A stretch of DNA of 64,000 nucleotides from Sphingobium sp. AP49 (GTDB taxonomy: Bacteria > Pseudomonadota > Alphaproteobacteria > Sphingomonadales > Sphingomonadaceae): assembly GCF_000281715.2 (NCBI RefSeq), contig NZ_CP124576.1, positions 3,879,001 to 3,943,000 on the forward strand. The letters run 5' to 3'. The first letter of the stretch is position 1. Each line of letters opens with the position of its first letter. The notes beneath the pieces were generated by a model. It made no database searches, was not told where the DNA came from, and saw only the letters and a list, made by a program, of their open reading frames with translations. Made by a program: the position numbers and the translations under genes. Positions 1 through 7,975 of the stretch are shown here, piece by piece.

Positions 1-683
1 CCGGCGATCGGCTGCTCGACCAGCTCGCAGCCGACATCATGCAGCATGGCCATGCCGATCTTGGCCTGTGCCTCCGACCAGTTCTGGTTGACGTCGACGC
101 GCACGCTGGCGCGGTCGCCCAGCGCCTTGCAGATGGCGCCGACATGGGCGACATCGTCGCGCACCTCGCGCTTGCCGATCTTCAGCTTGAAGATGCGGTG
201 GCGGCGCAGGCCCAGCATTTCCTCGCCCTCGGCAATGTCGCGCGCTGTATCGCCGCTGGCCAGCGTCCAGGCGACCGGCAGGCTGTCCCGCACCCGGCCA
301 CCGCCGATCAGTTCGGATACCGGGATGCCCAGCCGCTTGCCGGCCATGTCGAGCAGCGCCGTTTCGACCGCGCATTTCGCGAAATGATTACCGCGCACGC
401 AGCGCGCAACCTTGGCCATGGTGGCGCCGACCTGCGCCAGGTCGCAGGTTTCCAGGACGGGGATGATATAGGTGTCGATCGCCGACTTGATGCTTTCGGG
501 GCTTTCCTCGCCATAGCTCAGGCCGCCGATCGTGGTGCCCTCGCCAATCCCCTCGATACCGTCGGCATCGGTCAGGCGGACGATCACCATCGATTGGGCG
601 TGCATGGTCGCCATCGCCAGCACATGCGGGCGGATCGTCGGCACATCGACGATGAAGGTATCGGCGTGGCGCAATCCAGCCAT
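1..683 (-). CDS. catB: Muconate cycloisomerase (C-terminus outside window)
   Basis: Enolase-superfamily enzyme that converts cis,cis-muconate to muconolactone in the catechol branch of the beta-ketoadipate pathway. About 227 N-terminal residues are visible, starting MAGLRHADTF; the stop lies left of base 1. The catalytic lysine motif is present as FKLKIGKRE, followed by the first metal-ligand strand RVDVNQNW, both in the usual order. The N-terminal capping domain is complete. The start at 683 is preceded by a GGGAGA ribosome site. It is divergent from a LysR regulator, the standard catB/catR arrangement, and the shared gap carries a regulator box. A chloromuconate cycloisomerase cannot be excluded from the N-terminal part alone, but the benzoate transporters next door favour the ordinary pathway. 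Confidence 0.9.
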   Translation of the reverse strand, partial: MAGLRHADTFIVDVPTIRPHVLAMATMHAQSMVIVRLTDADGIEGIGEGTTIGGLSYGEESPESIKSAIDTYIIPVLETCDLAQVGATMAKVARCVRGNHFAKCAVETALLDMAGKRLGIPVSELIGGGRVRDSLPVAWTLASGDTARDIAEGEEMLGLRRHRIFKLKIGKREVRDDVAHVGAICKALGDRASVRVDVNQNWSEAQAKIGMAMLHDVGCELVEQPIA

Positions 684-748
684 TGCGGCGACTCTCCCAA
701 ATGCTTACGTTTCACCGAATAGCTATGCCTCCGCTGCGCCGGTTTCAA

Positions 749-785
749 AGATCAATGCGGTCAAGGGGTGATACTTTGGAGGTAT
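749..785. promoter_or_regulatory. BenM/CatM-type operator pair between catB and catR
   Basis: A perfect ATAC-N7-GTAT box lies at 771-785. A degenerate copy (AGAT-N7-GTCA) lies at 749-763, 22 bp centre to centre, on the catB side. ATAC-N7-GTAT is the known BenM/CatM recognition sequence. The strong box sits just ahead of the regulator start, so it may serve both autoregulation and catB activation. The second site is weak and inferred from spacing. Confidence 0.65.
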
Positions 786-794
786 AAGCCAGTG

Positions 795-1718
795 ATGGAC
801 CTGCGCCTCTTGCGCTATTTCGTCGCCGTCGCGGACGAAGGCAATTTCAACCGCGCCGCCGACCGGCTGCATATTGCCCAGCCGCCTCTGTCCCGCGCGA
901 TCCAGCAGCTGGAGGCGCATGTCGGCGCGCCCTTGCTCGACCGCGCCAGCCGCCCGTTGCGGCTGACCGATGTCGGCCGACTGCTCCACGCCCAGGCGCT
1001 GCAACTGCTGGCGCGGATGGAGGATGTCGAGGCGATGGTGAAGACCGCCGCCACCAGCCGCCGGCGCCGGCTGGTGATCGGCTTCGTCGCCTCGACCATC
1101 TATGCCCGCCTGCCCGAGCTGATCCGGGAATTTCGCAAGGTCGCCGACAATGTCGAACTGGTGATGGTGGAAAGCACCACGCTGGAACAGATTGCAGCGC
1201 TCAAGGACGGACGCATCGATGTCGGCTTCGGCCGCATCCGGTTCGAAGACCCGGCGGTGCGCCGCATCATCCTGCGCAACGAGAAGATGGTCGCCGCCTT
1301 CCCGATGGATCACCCGCTGGCCCATGGCGAAGGGCCGATCTCGATCCGTGATCTCGCCGACGAACCGCAGATCATCTATCCGCGTGCGCCGCGCCCCAGC
1401 TATGCCGACCAGGTCATATCCCTGTTTCGCGACCATGCGATCGAACCGCGCATCGTGCATGAGGCCCGCGAACTGCAAATCGCGATCGGCCTGGTCGCGG
1501 CGGAGGAAGGCATGGCGATCGTGCCGGAATCGGTGCATCGCGCCCGCAGCCACGATGTCGCCTTCCGCGACCTGATCGAGCCGGCCACATCCCCCATCAT
1601 CATGAGCCACCGCCCGGGCGACCGCTCCCCCGAACTGGCGCTGATGGCCGCCGTCATCGCCCGCCAATATGCGCAATGGGGCTATGAGGTGCCGACCGCG
1701 CTGACCGAGGAGCTTTGA
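795..1718 (+). CDS. catR: LysR-family activator of catechol/benzoate genes (CatR/BenM type)
   Basis: A 307-residue LysR regulator. The N-terminal winged helix (about residues 1-60) reads LRLLRYFVAVADEGNF, then AADRLHIAQPPLSRAI. The effector domain has the BenM/CatM-like stretches LKDGRIDVGFGR and ELQIAIGLVAAEEG, so resemblance to the muconate/benzoate-sensing subgroup is strong. Start chosen at ATG 795 (GTG 792 is in frame); GGAGG at 778-782 is upstream. An ATG at 768 would add nine residues that do not belong to the family. It lies divergent to catB and just upstream of benK, and boxes matching its expected target occur before both. By family, it would respond to cis,cis-muconate and possibly benzoate. 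Confidence 0.88.
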   Translation: MDLRLLRYFVAVADEGNFNRAADRLHIAQPPLSRAIQQLEAHVGAPLLDRASRPLRLTDVGRLLHAQALQLLARMEDVEAMVKTAATSRRRRLVIGFVASTIYARLPELIREFRKVADNVELVMVESTTLEQIAALKDGRIDVGFGRIRFEDPAVRRIILRNEKMVAAFPMDHPLAHGEGPISIRDLADEPQIIYPRAPRPSYADQVISLFRDHAIEPRIVHEARELQIAIGLVAAEEGMAIVPESVHRARSHDVAFRDLIEPATSPIIMSHRPGDRSPELALMAAVIARQYAQWGYEVPTALTEEL

Positions 1719-1737
1719 CGCCGCCGAACTGCCCGCC

Positions 1738-1774
1738 ATACCCTCAGCGTATTTCGATCGGACTTAATTGGTAT
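1738..1774. promoter_or_regulatory. BenM/CatM-type operator pair upstream of benK
   Basis: A perfect box ATACCCTCAGCGTAT (ATAC-N7-GTAT) lies at 1738-1752. A degenerate second site, GGAC-N7-GTAT, lies at 1760-1774, 22 bp centre to centre and on the benK side. The same order and spacing occur before catB, in mirror image. This matches the two-site arrangement known for BenM-type activators. Confidence 0.7.
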
Positions 1775-1843
1775 TTGGCGTCCCCCTGCATGTCCTTCAC
1801 TTTCCCGGGAAATCATACCCATCAATAAGGGAGAGGAATCGAT

Positions 1844-3172
1844 ATGCAGGGTATCGATATAAATCGTCACATTGACGAAGCCAGGTTCGGAAACCTACAT
1901 CTCAAGATCATCATTGCTTGCGCCATCCTGCTTATAGTCGATGGCTATGACGTCTTCATTTATGGCGTCGTCCTTCCACAGTTGATGGACCAATGGGGAC
2001 TTACCGCCCCGCAGGCGGGGTCGCTCGCCAGCTGGGCCTTGTTCGGCATGATGTCGGGCGCGCTCTTCTTCGGCCCGCTGGGCGACCGGATCGGCCGCAA
2101 GACCTGCATCACCATCTGTTTCGCGCTGTTCAGTGCCGCCACCTTCATCAACGGCTTCGCCACGACGCCGACCATGTTCGGCGCGCTGCGCTTCCTCGCG
2201 GGGCTGGGCTGTGGCGGGCTGATGCCCAATGCGGTCGCGCTGACCAATGAATATGCGCCCAAGCGGATGCGCAGCACGCTCGTCGCGCTGATGTTCAGCG
2301 GCTATGCCATCGGCGGCATGGCGGCGGCGGGCCTGGGCATCTGGCTGCTGCCGCTGTTCGGCTGGCAGGCGATGTTCTTTGCCGCTGCCGTACCGCTGCT
2401 CCTGCTGCCCCTCGTCCTGCGCGGCCTGCCGGAATCGGCCGGCTTCCTCGTCCGGCAGGGGCGGCAGGAACAGGCGCTCGCTATCCTCCAGCGACTGTCC
2501 CCCGCCACCCGGCTCGACGGCCCGCTGCTCCAGCCGCAGGGCGTCGCCACCAGGACCAGCATCGCCGAACTGTTCCGTCACAACCGCACGCTCGGTACCT
2601 TGTCGATGTGGCTCTGCTTCTTCTGCTGCCTGCTGATGGTCTATGCGCTCGGGTCCTGGTTGCCGCAACTGATGCGCAGCGCCGGCTACAGCCTGGGTTC
2701 CAGCCTGTCCTTCCTGTTGGCGCTCAATTTCGGCGGCATGCTCGGCGCCATCGGCGGCGGACGGCTGGCCGACCGGTTCGGCCTGCCCCGCGTCGTCATC
2801 GCCTATTTCCTGCTCGGCGCGATCTGCATCTGCCTGCTGGGTCTCAATGGACCGATGCCGATCCTCTATCTGCTGATCTTCGTCGCCGGCGCCGGCACCA
2901 CCGGCACGCAGATATTGCTCTATGCCAGCGTCGCCGATTTCTACGACCTGTCGGTCCGCTCGACCGGCCTGGGCTGGGCATCGGGCATGGGCCGGGTCGG
3001 CGCGATCGTCGGGCCGATGCTGGGCGGCGTGCTGCTCGCGGCGCAACTGCCGATGACGCTCAACTTCGTCGCCTTCGCCATTCCGGGGCTCGTCTCGGTG
3101 CTGGCCACCCTGGTCTTCATGCTGAGCCGTCGCCAGCAGGTTGCCCGAGAAAACTACGCCCTGGCGGCGTGA
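1844..3172 (+). CDS. benK: MFS aromatic acid:H+ symporter, probable benzoate transporter
   Basis: A 442-residue inner-membrane transporter of the AAHS family, expected to import benzoate or a related aromatic acid with protons. The first helix carries the family signature DGYDVFIYGVVLPQL, with the acidic residues typical of PcaK/BenK. The loop 2-3 motif GPLGDRIGRK follows, and about 12 hydrophobic helices span the length. GGGAGAGGA lies before ATG 1844. It is followed after 10 bp by benE, so the two transporters and the porin probably form one transcription unit. Regulation by the LysR protein is suggested by the two boxes 70-105 bp upstream. Substrate is inferred from neighbours; vanillate or protocatechuate relatives are possible. 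Confidence 0.85.
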   Translation: MQGIDINRHIDEARFGNLHLKIIIACAILLIVDGYDVFIYGVVLPQLMDQWGLTAPQAGSLASWALFGMMSGALFFGPLGDRIGRKTCITICFALFSAATFINGFATTPTMFGALRFLAGLGCGGLMPNAVALTNEYAPKRMRSTLVALMFSGYAIGGMAAAGLGIWLLPLFGWQAMFFAAAVPLLLLPLVLRGLPESAGFLVRQGRQEQALAILQRLSPATRLDGPLLQPQGVATRTSIAELFRHNRTLGTLSMWLCFFCCLLMVYALGSWLPQLMRSAGYSLGSSLSFLLALNFGGMLGAIGGGRLADRFGLPRVVIAYFLLGAICICLLGLNGPMPILYLLIFVAGAGTTGTQILLYASVADFYDLSVRSTGLGWASGMGRVGAIVGPMLGGVLLAAQLPMTLNFVAFAIPGLVSVLATLVFMLSRRQQVARENYALAA

Positions 3173-3182
3173 TCGGACCATC

Positions 3183-4367
3183 ATGACTGCAAGCCAGACC
3201 GGCTGGATCCCGGCGATCATCGCCGGGATCATCGCCACCACCATATCCTATGCCGGCCCGCTGGTAATCATCTTCCAGGCGGCGCAGGGCCTCGAATCCG
3301 CCCTCGTCGCCTCCTGGATCTGGGCGATCTCGATCGGCAGCGGCCTGTTGGGCATATTGCTCAGTTGGCGCTGGCGCGTGCCGATCGTCATCGCCTGGTC
3401 GGCACCGGGGTCGGCGCTGCTGGTGACGATGCTGCCGCAAACCGACTTCGCGACCGCGATCGGCGCCTATATCGTCGCCAATCTCGCGGTGCTGCTGGTC
3501 GGCCTGTCCGGTGCCTTCGACAAATTGATGCAGCGGCTGCCCGCCGCGATCACCGCCGCGATGCTGGCCGGCATCCTTTTTCGTTTCGTTATCGACATGA
3601 TTGACGCCGTGCCATCCGCGCCAATGATGCTGATCGCGATGATCGCCGCCTTCTTCGCCGGCCGCGTGCTGGCGCCGCGCTATGCCGTGGTCGCGGTGCT
3701 GGTGACGGGTGTCGCCATCACCGCGCTCAGCGGCGGCCTGTCGGGATCGATCGGCACACCGCACCTCACCATGCCGGTTTGGACCACCCCGCGCTTCGAC
3801 TGGGCGGCGACCGCCAGCATCGCCGTGCCGCTGGCGGTGGTCGCGCTGACCGGCCAGTTCCTGCCCGGCATCGCCGTGCTGCGCGCCGCGGGTTACGACC
3901 AGCCCGCTGCCCGGCCGATCGTCTCAGCCAGCGCCATCGCCTCGATCGCGCTCGCGCCGTTCGGCTGCCATGGCCTCAATCTCGCCGCCTTCACCGCCGC
4001 CATCTGCCTTGGTCCCGATGCCCATCCCGATCCCGCCCGCCGCTACATGGCCGGCATCGCGGGCGGCGTCACCTATCTCGTCTTCGGCGCCTTTGCCGCG
4101 ACCGTGCTCGCGCTGTTCGCCACCCTGCCCAAGACGCTGATCGCCGCGCTGGCGGGCCTCGCCCTGTTCCCGGTCGTCGCCAATTCGCTCAGCACCGCGC
4201 TGCGCGCCGAGCAGGGCCGCGACGCCGCCCTTGTCACTTTCGCTGTCAGCGCATCGGGCATGACGCTGATCGGGCTCGGCTCCGCCTTCTGGGGCCTGAT
4301 CTTCGGCCTCGCCGTCCACCTGCTCCAGAGCCTCGTCGCCAAACGGCCCGAACGGGCCACCGCGTAA
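3183..4367 (+). CDS. benE: Benzoate/H+ symporter BenE family
   Basis: A 394-residue, almost entirely hydrophobic membrane protein of the BenE family. It begins MTASQTGWIPAIIAG and has about 12 predicted helices. The stretch VIAWSAPGSALL and the late AAFTAAICLG segment are typical of the family. Start set at ATG 3183, ten bases after the benK stop; an upstream in-frame ATG at 3141 would overlap benK and adds a charged, non-membrane extension. The presence of two unrelated benzoate importers in tandem is also known from other ben clusters. Confidence 0.88.
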   Translation: MTASQTGWIPAIIAGIIATTISYAGPLVIIFQAAQGLESALVASWIWAISIGSGLLGILLSWRWRVPIVIAWSAPGSALLVTMLPQTDFATAIGAYIVANLAVLLVGLSGAFDKLMQRLPAAITAAMLAGILFRFVIDMIDAVPSAPMMLIAMIAAFFAGRVLAPRYAVVAVLVTGVAITALSGGLSGSIGTPHLTMPVWTTPRFDWAATASIAVPLAVVALTGQFLPGIAVLRAAGYDQPAARPIVSASAIASIALAPFGCHGLNLAAFTAAICLGPDAHPDPARRYMAGIAGGVTYLVFGAFAATVLALFATLPKTLIAALAGLALFPVVANSLSTALRAEQGRDAALVTFAVSASGMTLIGLGSAFWGLIFGLAVHLLQSLVAKRPERATA

Positions 4368-4396
4368 CCAGAAAAAACCATATCCGGAGAGTATGC

Positions 4397-5845
4397 ATGT
4401 TCGATCTTCTGGCGCCCGTCCTCGCCGCCTCTGCGGCTCAAGCCACCCCGACCCCGCCGCCCGCTCCTGTCGAAGTCGCGCAGAAGGAGGAGGCTCCGGC
4501 CGAGGCGCAACTGCCCCTCTCCCAGGCCAGCGAACGGCCCAAGGCGCCCAAGCCCGCCTTCCGCCCGATCAACCATGATGAGGATTATTCCGGCTTCCGC
4601 GACGTGCGCGACGCCAATCTGTGGACCCGCCTCAAATATCTGCCGATCGTCGGCAAGACCTATGCCACCTTGGGCGGCGAGTTGCGCCTGCGCCCCGAAC
4701 TGCGGCTGGGCGAGCGCTGGGGGCGCGGCCCCCAGGATGATGACGGCAATTTCCAGCAGCGCAGCCGCATCTGGGGCGATCTCCAAGTCGAAGGGCTGTT
4801 CCGCGCCTTCGTCGATCTTGAACATGCGACCAGCACCGGCCTCGATTCCGTCGTCGCGCCGATCGAGGAGGGCCGGCTCGATTTCAACCAGGCCTTTGTC
4901 GAGGCGCATGTGCCGGTCGGCAAGGGTCGGATCGTCGCGCGCCTGGGCCGGCAGGAAATCGGCATCGGCAACCAGACCGTGTTCGACATGCGCGAAGGCG
5001 CCAATACCCGCCGTTCGCTCGACCTGCTGCGCGTCATGGCCAGCCAGGGACCATGGGATGGCGGCTTCCTCACCGGCCATGCCGTGCTGGAGAAGCTGGG
5101 CACCTTCGATGACGAAACCAACCATGATTATGATGTGACCGGCTTTCATGCCGGCCGTAGCTTCGGCGCCGGCGCCCGCACTGGCCGCGCCGAAGCGCTA
5201 TTCGTCTCCTCAGACCGCGCCAGCCTCGCCTTCGACAGCGAAGCCGCCGCGCGCGACCAGCGCCGCACTTTGTCGCTGCGCTATGCCGGCAAGCGCGACG
5301 CTTGGAGCATCGATGTCGAGGGCATCCGCCAATGGGGCGATTTCGGCGATCTCGACATCGACGCTTATTATGTCACCGGCACCGCCGCCTATAGCTGGCA
5401 GGGGGGATGGAAGCCCAAGCTGGCGTTGCGCGTCGATGTCGGCTCGGGCGACAAGAACCCCGATGACGGCAAGATCGGTACCTATGGCCCGCTCTTCCCC
5501 AAGCCGCTCACCTATAATGGCGACCTCGGTCCGCAAAATCTGACGATCATCCAGCCGATGCTCTCGCTCCAGCCGAGCGCCAAGCTGAAGCTCGATTTCT
5601 CGGTCGCGGGCCTGTGGCGCACCTCGATCCATGACGGCGTCTATTCGCTGGGCGGTCAGGTGCTGCGGCGCGGCAATGAAAGCGACAGCCGATTTTTTGG
5701 CAAGCGCGTGACGGCGGCCGGGCAATATGCGCTCAACCCGTTCATGACGCTGGGCTATTATGCGATCTACGGAGACGTTTCGGAAAAGTTCAAGCCCGGC
5801 CGCGACCTCACCTATCTCGCCGCCTATCTGACATTCCGGTTCTAA
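4397..5845 (+). CDS. Outer-membrane porin, alginate_exp family, probable aromatic-acid channel
   Basis: A 482-residue beta-barrel protein. The start at ATG 4397 gives a short export signal (MFDLLAPVLAASAAQA), then a proline/alanine-rich linker to about residue 60. The barrel begins with YATLGGELRLRPELR, and alternating aromatic/polar strands continue to a terminal phenylalanine (YLTFRF), as expected for outer-membrane assembly. The sequence fits the Alginate_exp porin family, often found beside aromatic-degradation genes in sphingomonads. It follows benE by 29 bp with GGAGAG before the start. Uptake of benzoate across the outer membrane is inferred from context only. Confidence 0.75.
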   Translation: MFDLLAPVLAASAAQATPTPPPAPVEVAQKEEAPAEAQLPLSQASERPKAPKPAFRPINHDEDYSGFRDVRDANLWTRLKYLPIVGKTYATLGGELRLRPELRLGERWGRGPQDDDGNFQQRSRIWGDLQVEGLFRAFVDLEHATSTGLDSVVAPIEEGRLDFNQAFVEAHVPVGKGRIVARLGRQEIGIGNQTVFDMREGANTRRSLDLLRVMASQGPWDGGFLTGHAVLEKLGTFDDETNHDYDVTGFHAGRSFGAGARTGRAEALFVSSDRASLAFDSEAAARDQRRTLSLRYAGKRDAWSIDVEGIRQWGDFGDLDIDAYYVTGTAAYSWQGGWKPKLALRVDVGSGDKNPDDGKIGTYGPLFPKPLTYNGDLGPQNLTIIQPMLSLQPSAKLKLDFSVAGLWRTSIHDGVYSLGGQVLRRGNESDSRFFGKRVTAAGQYALNPFMTLGYYAIYGDVSEKFKPGRDLTYLAAYLTFRF

Positions 5846-5961
5846 TGCCGGTCCCAAGGACCGCGGCGAAGCACGCCGGACAGCCCCCACCAGGGATGCG
5901 GCCTGCACCGCGAATCCAACGGACAACCAATCCGTTGCTCTTCTAACGATTGCCGATGGGA

Positions 5962-5978
5962 TGGTGCCGCTTACGTGA
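5962..5978. repeat. Left attachment site (17-bp tRNA-Thr 3'-end copy)
   Basis: TGGTGCCGCTTACGTGA matches the complement of the last 17 bases of the tRNA-Thr gene, including the encoded CCA. The identity stops at base 5979, so the T arm is incomplete and this copy is not a functional tRNA. Confidence 0.88.
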
Positions 5979-6053
5979 TGCGGTCAGGAAGAACTCTTGG
6001 ATAGCCAAAAGCCCCGGAATTTCTGGCTTTCAGAGCCTTACCGTTCGAGGGAC

Positions 6054-6075
6054 TTGTACCTGCTCCTTGTACCCT
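6054..6075. repeat. Left arm-type integrase repeats (TTGTACC x2)
   Basis: Two TTGTACC copies start at 6054 and 6067, 13 bp apart and in the same orientation. The second sits in an 11-base match, CCTTGTACCCT (6065-6075), to 11135-11145 near the other end. Similar distance from each core repeat (about 75-90 bp) suggests integrase arm-binding sites. Confidence 0.55.
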
Positions 6076-6113
6076 CTGCAAGTAGCTTAGATGGATCACA
6101 CCGCACCGTCTTG

Positions 6114-6335
6114 GGGGTCCCGCAGGGCGAAAGGGAACCCATTGAAAAAAGGGGGACCCTAAAAATCGGATGGTCGGGAAATCTCAGGGCGAGCGTGCAT
6201 GCACCTGGGGTCCGATGTTGATGTTGGCGAGCGAGCGAAGCCGTCAGTTTCGAGTTGGATTAGAGAATGGCCGATCAGGGGGAACCCGCAGCGTCGGAAG
6301 GGGACCCGTGGAAACCCAAAGGCCGAATGGGACCC
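6114..6335. repeat. Cluster of GGG(A/T)CCC-like short palindromes
   Basis: Seven near-palindromic units of the type GGGTCCC, GGGAACCC or GGGACCC occur in 222 bp: about 6114-6121, 6133-6140, 6152-6159, 6207-6213, 6280-6287, 6301-6307 and 6329-6335. Spacing is irregular (about 20-75 bp). There is no convincing gene here; the ORFs that cross it look random. The role is unknown: protein binding sites within the element are one option. Confidence 0.45.
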
Positions 6336-6502
6336 AATGCCCTGCCCGCGCCGGACCTGCTGAGCCGGGTCGGGCGCTGCCGCAATCCTGAGCGGCCCCC
6401 CATGCGCGAGAACAGGGCTGGCGGCATTACCCCATGATCGCCCGCCTGAAGCAACGGGACATTAGCCGGCGACATTGATGCCAGCCGCTGATTGGCCTGA
6501 CT

Positions 6503-6592
6503 GTGTACTAAGGTACACTCACAGAGGGCGTACACCGCCACCTGATACAGGTGTCCATTTAGGGTCATTTGACTATTTAGTTGACGATCAAC
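6503..6592. promoter_or_regulatory. Three dyads upstream of resolvase, candidate res site
   Basis: Perfect inverted repeats lie at 6503-6518 (GTGTAC-4-GTACAC), 6539-6553 (CACCTG-3-CAGGTG) and 6580-6592 (GTTGA-3-TCAAC), all within 90 bp and 49-138 bp ahead of the resolvase start. Serine resolvases usually bind a multi-subsite res region beside their gene, which also contains the promoter. The subsite assignment is inference. Confidence 0.45.
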
Positions 6593-6640
6593 GCGAAGGC
6601 TCTTAGACCTTTTTACACAATCTCAGCTAGGACACATTCC

Positions 6641-7192
6641 ATGAGCCTGATCGGTTATGCCCGCGTCTCGACTTCCAGCCAGTCCACGAACATACAGGTC
6701 GCCAAGCTGAAAGAGGCGGGATGCAGCATCATCCGCATGGAGAAGGTTTCGGGCCGCAGCCGTGAGGGCCGCACGGAGCTTGAGACGATCTTGGAGTTTA
6801 TCCAGGCCGGGGATACCCTCGTCGTTGCCAAGCTGGACCGACTGGGCCGTTCGACACGCGACGTTCTCAACCTCGTCCATGAACTGGAGGAGCGTGGCGC
6901 AGCCCTGAGGGTTCTAGAGCCTGAGATTGATACCAGCGGACCAATGGGCAAAGTCGTCCTTACCGTCCTAGGCATGGTGTCCGAAATGGAGCTTGGCTTC
7001 ATCCGCGAGCGCCAAAAGGACGGAATCGCAAAGGCGAAGGCCGAAGGGCGCTATAAGGGTCGCCCGGTCACGCTGGACGCCGTGGAGCTTCGCAGGCTCA
7101 AAACGGAGGGTCTGGGCGCTACGGAGATAGCGCGGCGGCTCAACTGCTCGCGCAGCGCGGTCTATAAGGTCCTTGGCGCTCAAGCTGGCTAG
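6641..7192 (+). CDS. Serine recombinase, resolvase/invertase family
   Basis: A 183-residue small serine recombinase. Residues 1-135 form the catalytic domain: SLIGYARVSTSSQ contains the nucleophile Ser10, and KLDRLGRSTRD contains the conserved arginines 67 and 70. Then EMELGFIRERQKDGI forms the long helix, and residues 140-180 (GRPVTLDAVE..., GATEIARRLNCSRSAVYKVL) form a helix-turn-helix. Full length for Tn3-resolvase/Hin relatives. Start set at ATG 6641; the longer ORF from 6581 adds 20 residues before the universal domain start. It belongs to the tRNA-Thr island. It could resolve element dimers or invert a segment; no partner site pair was proven. Confidence 0.9.
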   Translation: MSLIGYARVSTSSQSTNIQVAKLKEAGCSIIRMEKVSGRSREGRTELETILEFIQAGDTLVVAKLDRLGRSTRDVLNLVHELEERGAALRVLEPEIDTSGPMGKVVLTVLGMVSEMELGFIRERQKDGIAKAKAEGRYKGRPVTLDAVELRRLKTEGLGATEIARRLNCSRSAVYKVLGAQAG

Positions 7193-7299
7193 CGGCCTAA
7201 GCTGCCGGGCACCTGAGTAAGATCATGGCAATCAGGAACGGAGCCCGTGGAAGCTGCTAGAGCGGACGCGAGGCGCCCCACACACTGGGCGAAGATGGC

Positions 7300-7395
7300 A
7301 TGTCGGACTTTAAAAGCAGGCTGGCGCTGGGCGTTGAGGGCGACACTAGCCGCGAACTTGTCGTCGCCCTCCTAGACCTTCGCGAGAAGCTCTAG
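7300..7395 (+). CDS. Possible very small ORF (31 aa), unproven
   Basis: An ATG at 7300 opens a 31-residue frame (MSDFKSRLALGVEGD..., ending LLDLREKL) with an amphipathic-helix look. There is no clear ribosome site and no recognised family. It could be a chance ORF or the remnant of a larger gene. The surrounding 7193-7573 holds nothing else that I can support. Confidence 0.2.
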   Translation: MSDFKSRLALGVEGDTSRELVVALLDLREKL

Positions 7396-7573
7396 CGCCT
7401 AGGGGTCGCCCGGTCCCGCAAAGGGTCGGATGACCTCCCTCTCCTTCCATACCGCCCCGAGCGCCAAAGGAGAAGCCTGAAGGCCTACGAGGGGCGCGAC
7501 GGCGCATGGCCAAATCCGGACGGAACAAGACGGACCATTGCGGGCATTCATCAGATGCAGCATGCTTGCGTTC

Positions 7574-7762
7574 ATGAGCGGAAAATCGAACGACAGCACA
7601 CCCTATATCACCATTGGCCTCGCAACGATTGTAGGTTTGATGACCATGGATTTTTCGAGAAGCTCCGGATTTTCCACAGTGTTTGCATTGATTTTGGGAG
7701 TGCTGGCCGGTTTCACGCTTGTCGCCGTTGGTGGATGGTTGCGACGTAAAGTGAGCAGGTAA
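7574..7762 (+). CDS. Small two-helix membrane protein, unknown
   Basis: A 62-residue protein from ATG 7574 (MSGKSNDSTPYITIG). It has two hydrophobic segments, about residues 10-25 (ITIGLATIVGLMTMDF) and 32-53 (VFALILGVLAGFTLVAVGGWL), and a basic C-terminus (RRKVSR), so the tail is probably cytoplasmic. In-frame ATGs at 7538 and 7562 are also possible. No family recognised. It lies in the island between the resolvase and a lipoprotein gene; base use is closer to A/T than that of the chromosome around it. Confidence 0.5.
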   Translation: MSGKSNDSTPYITIGLATIVGLMTMDFSRSSGFSTVFALILGVLAGFTLVAVGGWLRRKVSR

Positions 7763-7846
7763 CAGGCCGCTCGCTAGCCACCGTTGAGCATCTTCTCACG
7801 TTGATAAGGCGCTGACTGGAGTCGATAGCTGTAGGTCCGTCTCCAA

Positions 7847-7876
7847 GCGCGAAAGCTGCCCAACAGTAAGCGACCA
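7847..7876. repeat. Short interspersed repeat, copy 1 (partner 8535-8564)
   Basis: 30-bp segment with the core GAAAGCTGCCC, then CAG and AAGCGACCA. It matches 8535-8564 at 26 of 30 positions, same strand. Both copies lie in non-coding parts of the island. It resembles degenerate intergenic repeats common in sphingomonads, from memory. Confidence 0.5.
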
Positions 7877-7975
7877 TTTTTTGTCGTTCCGTCAGATCAT
7901 TGATGTGCCTGAAACCGGATACCCATTCAGATGGCGGGTAGAAGACTGAATGGCCAAATCTCGTGGAAGCGGACA

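Noticed and set aside
5997-6391. Two short plus-strand ORFs inside the left island end
   Set aside because: TTG/ATG starts without ribosome sites and translation driven by the GGGACCC repeats; no family resemblance.
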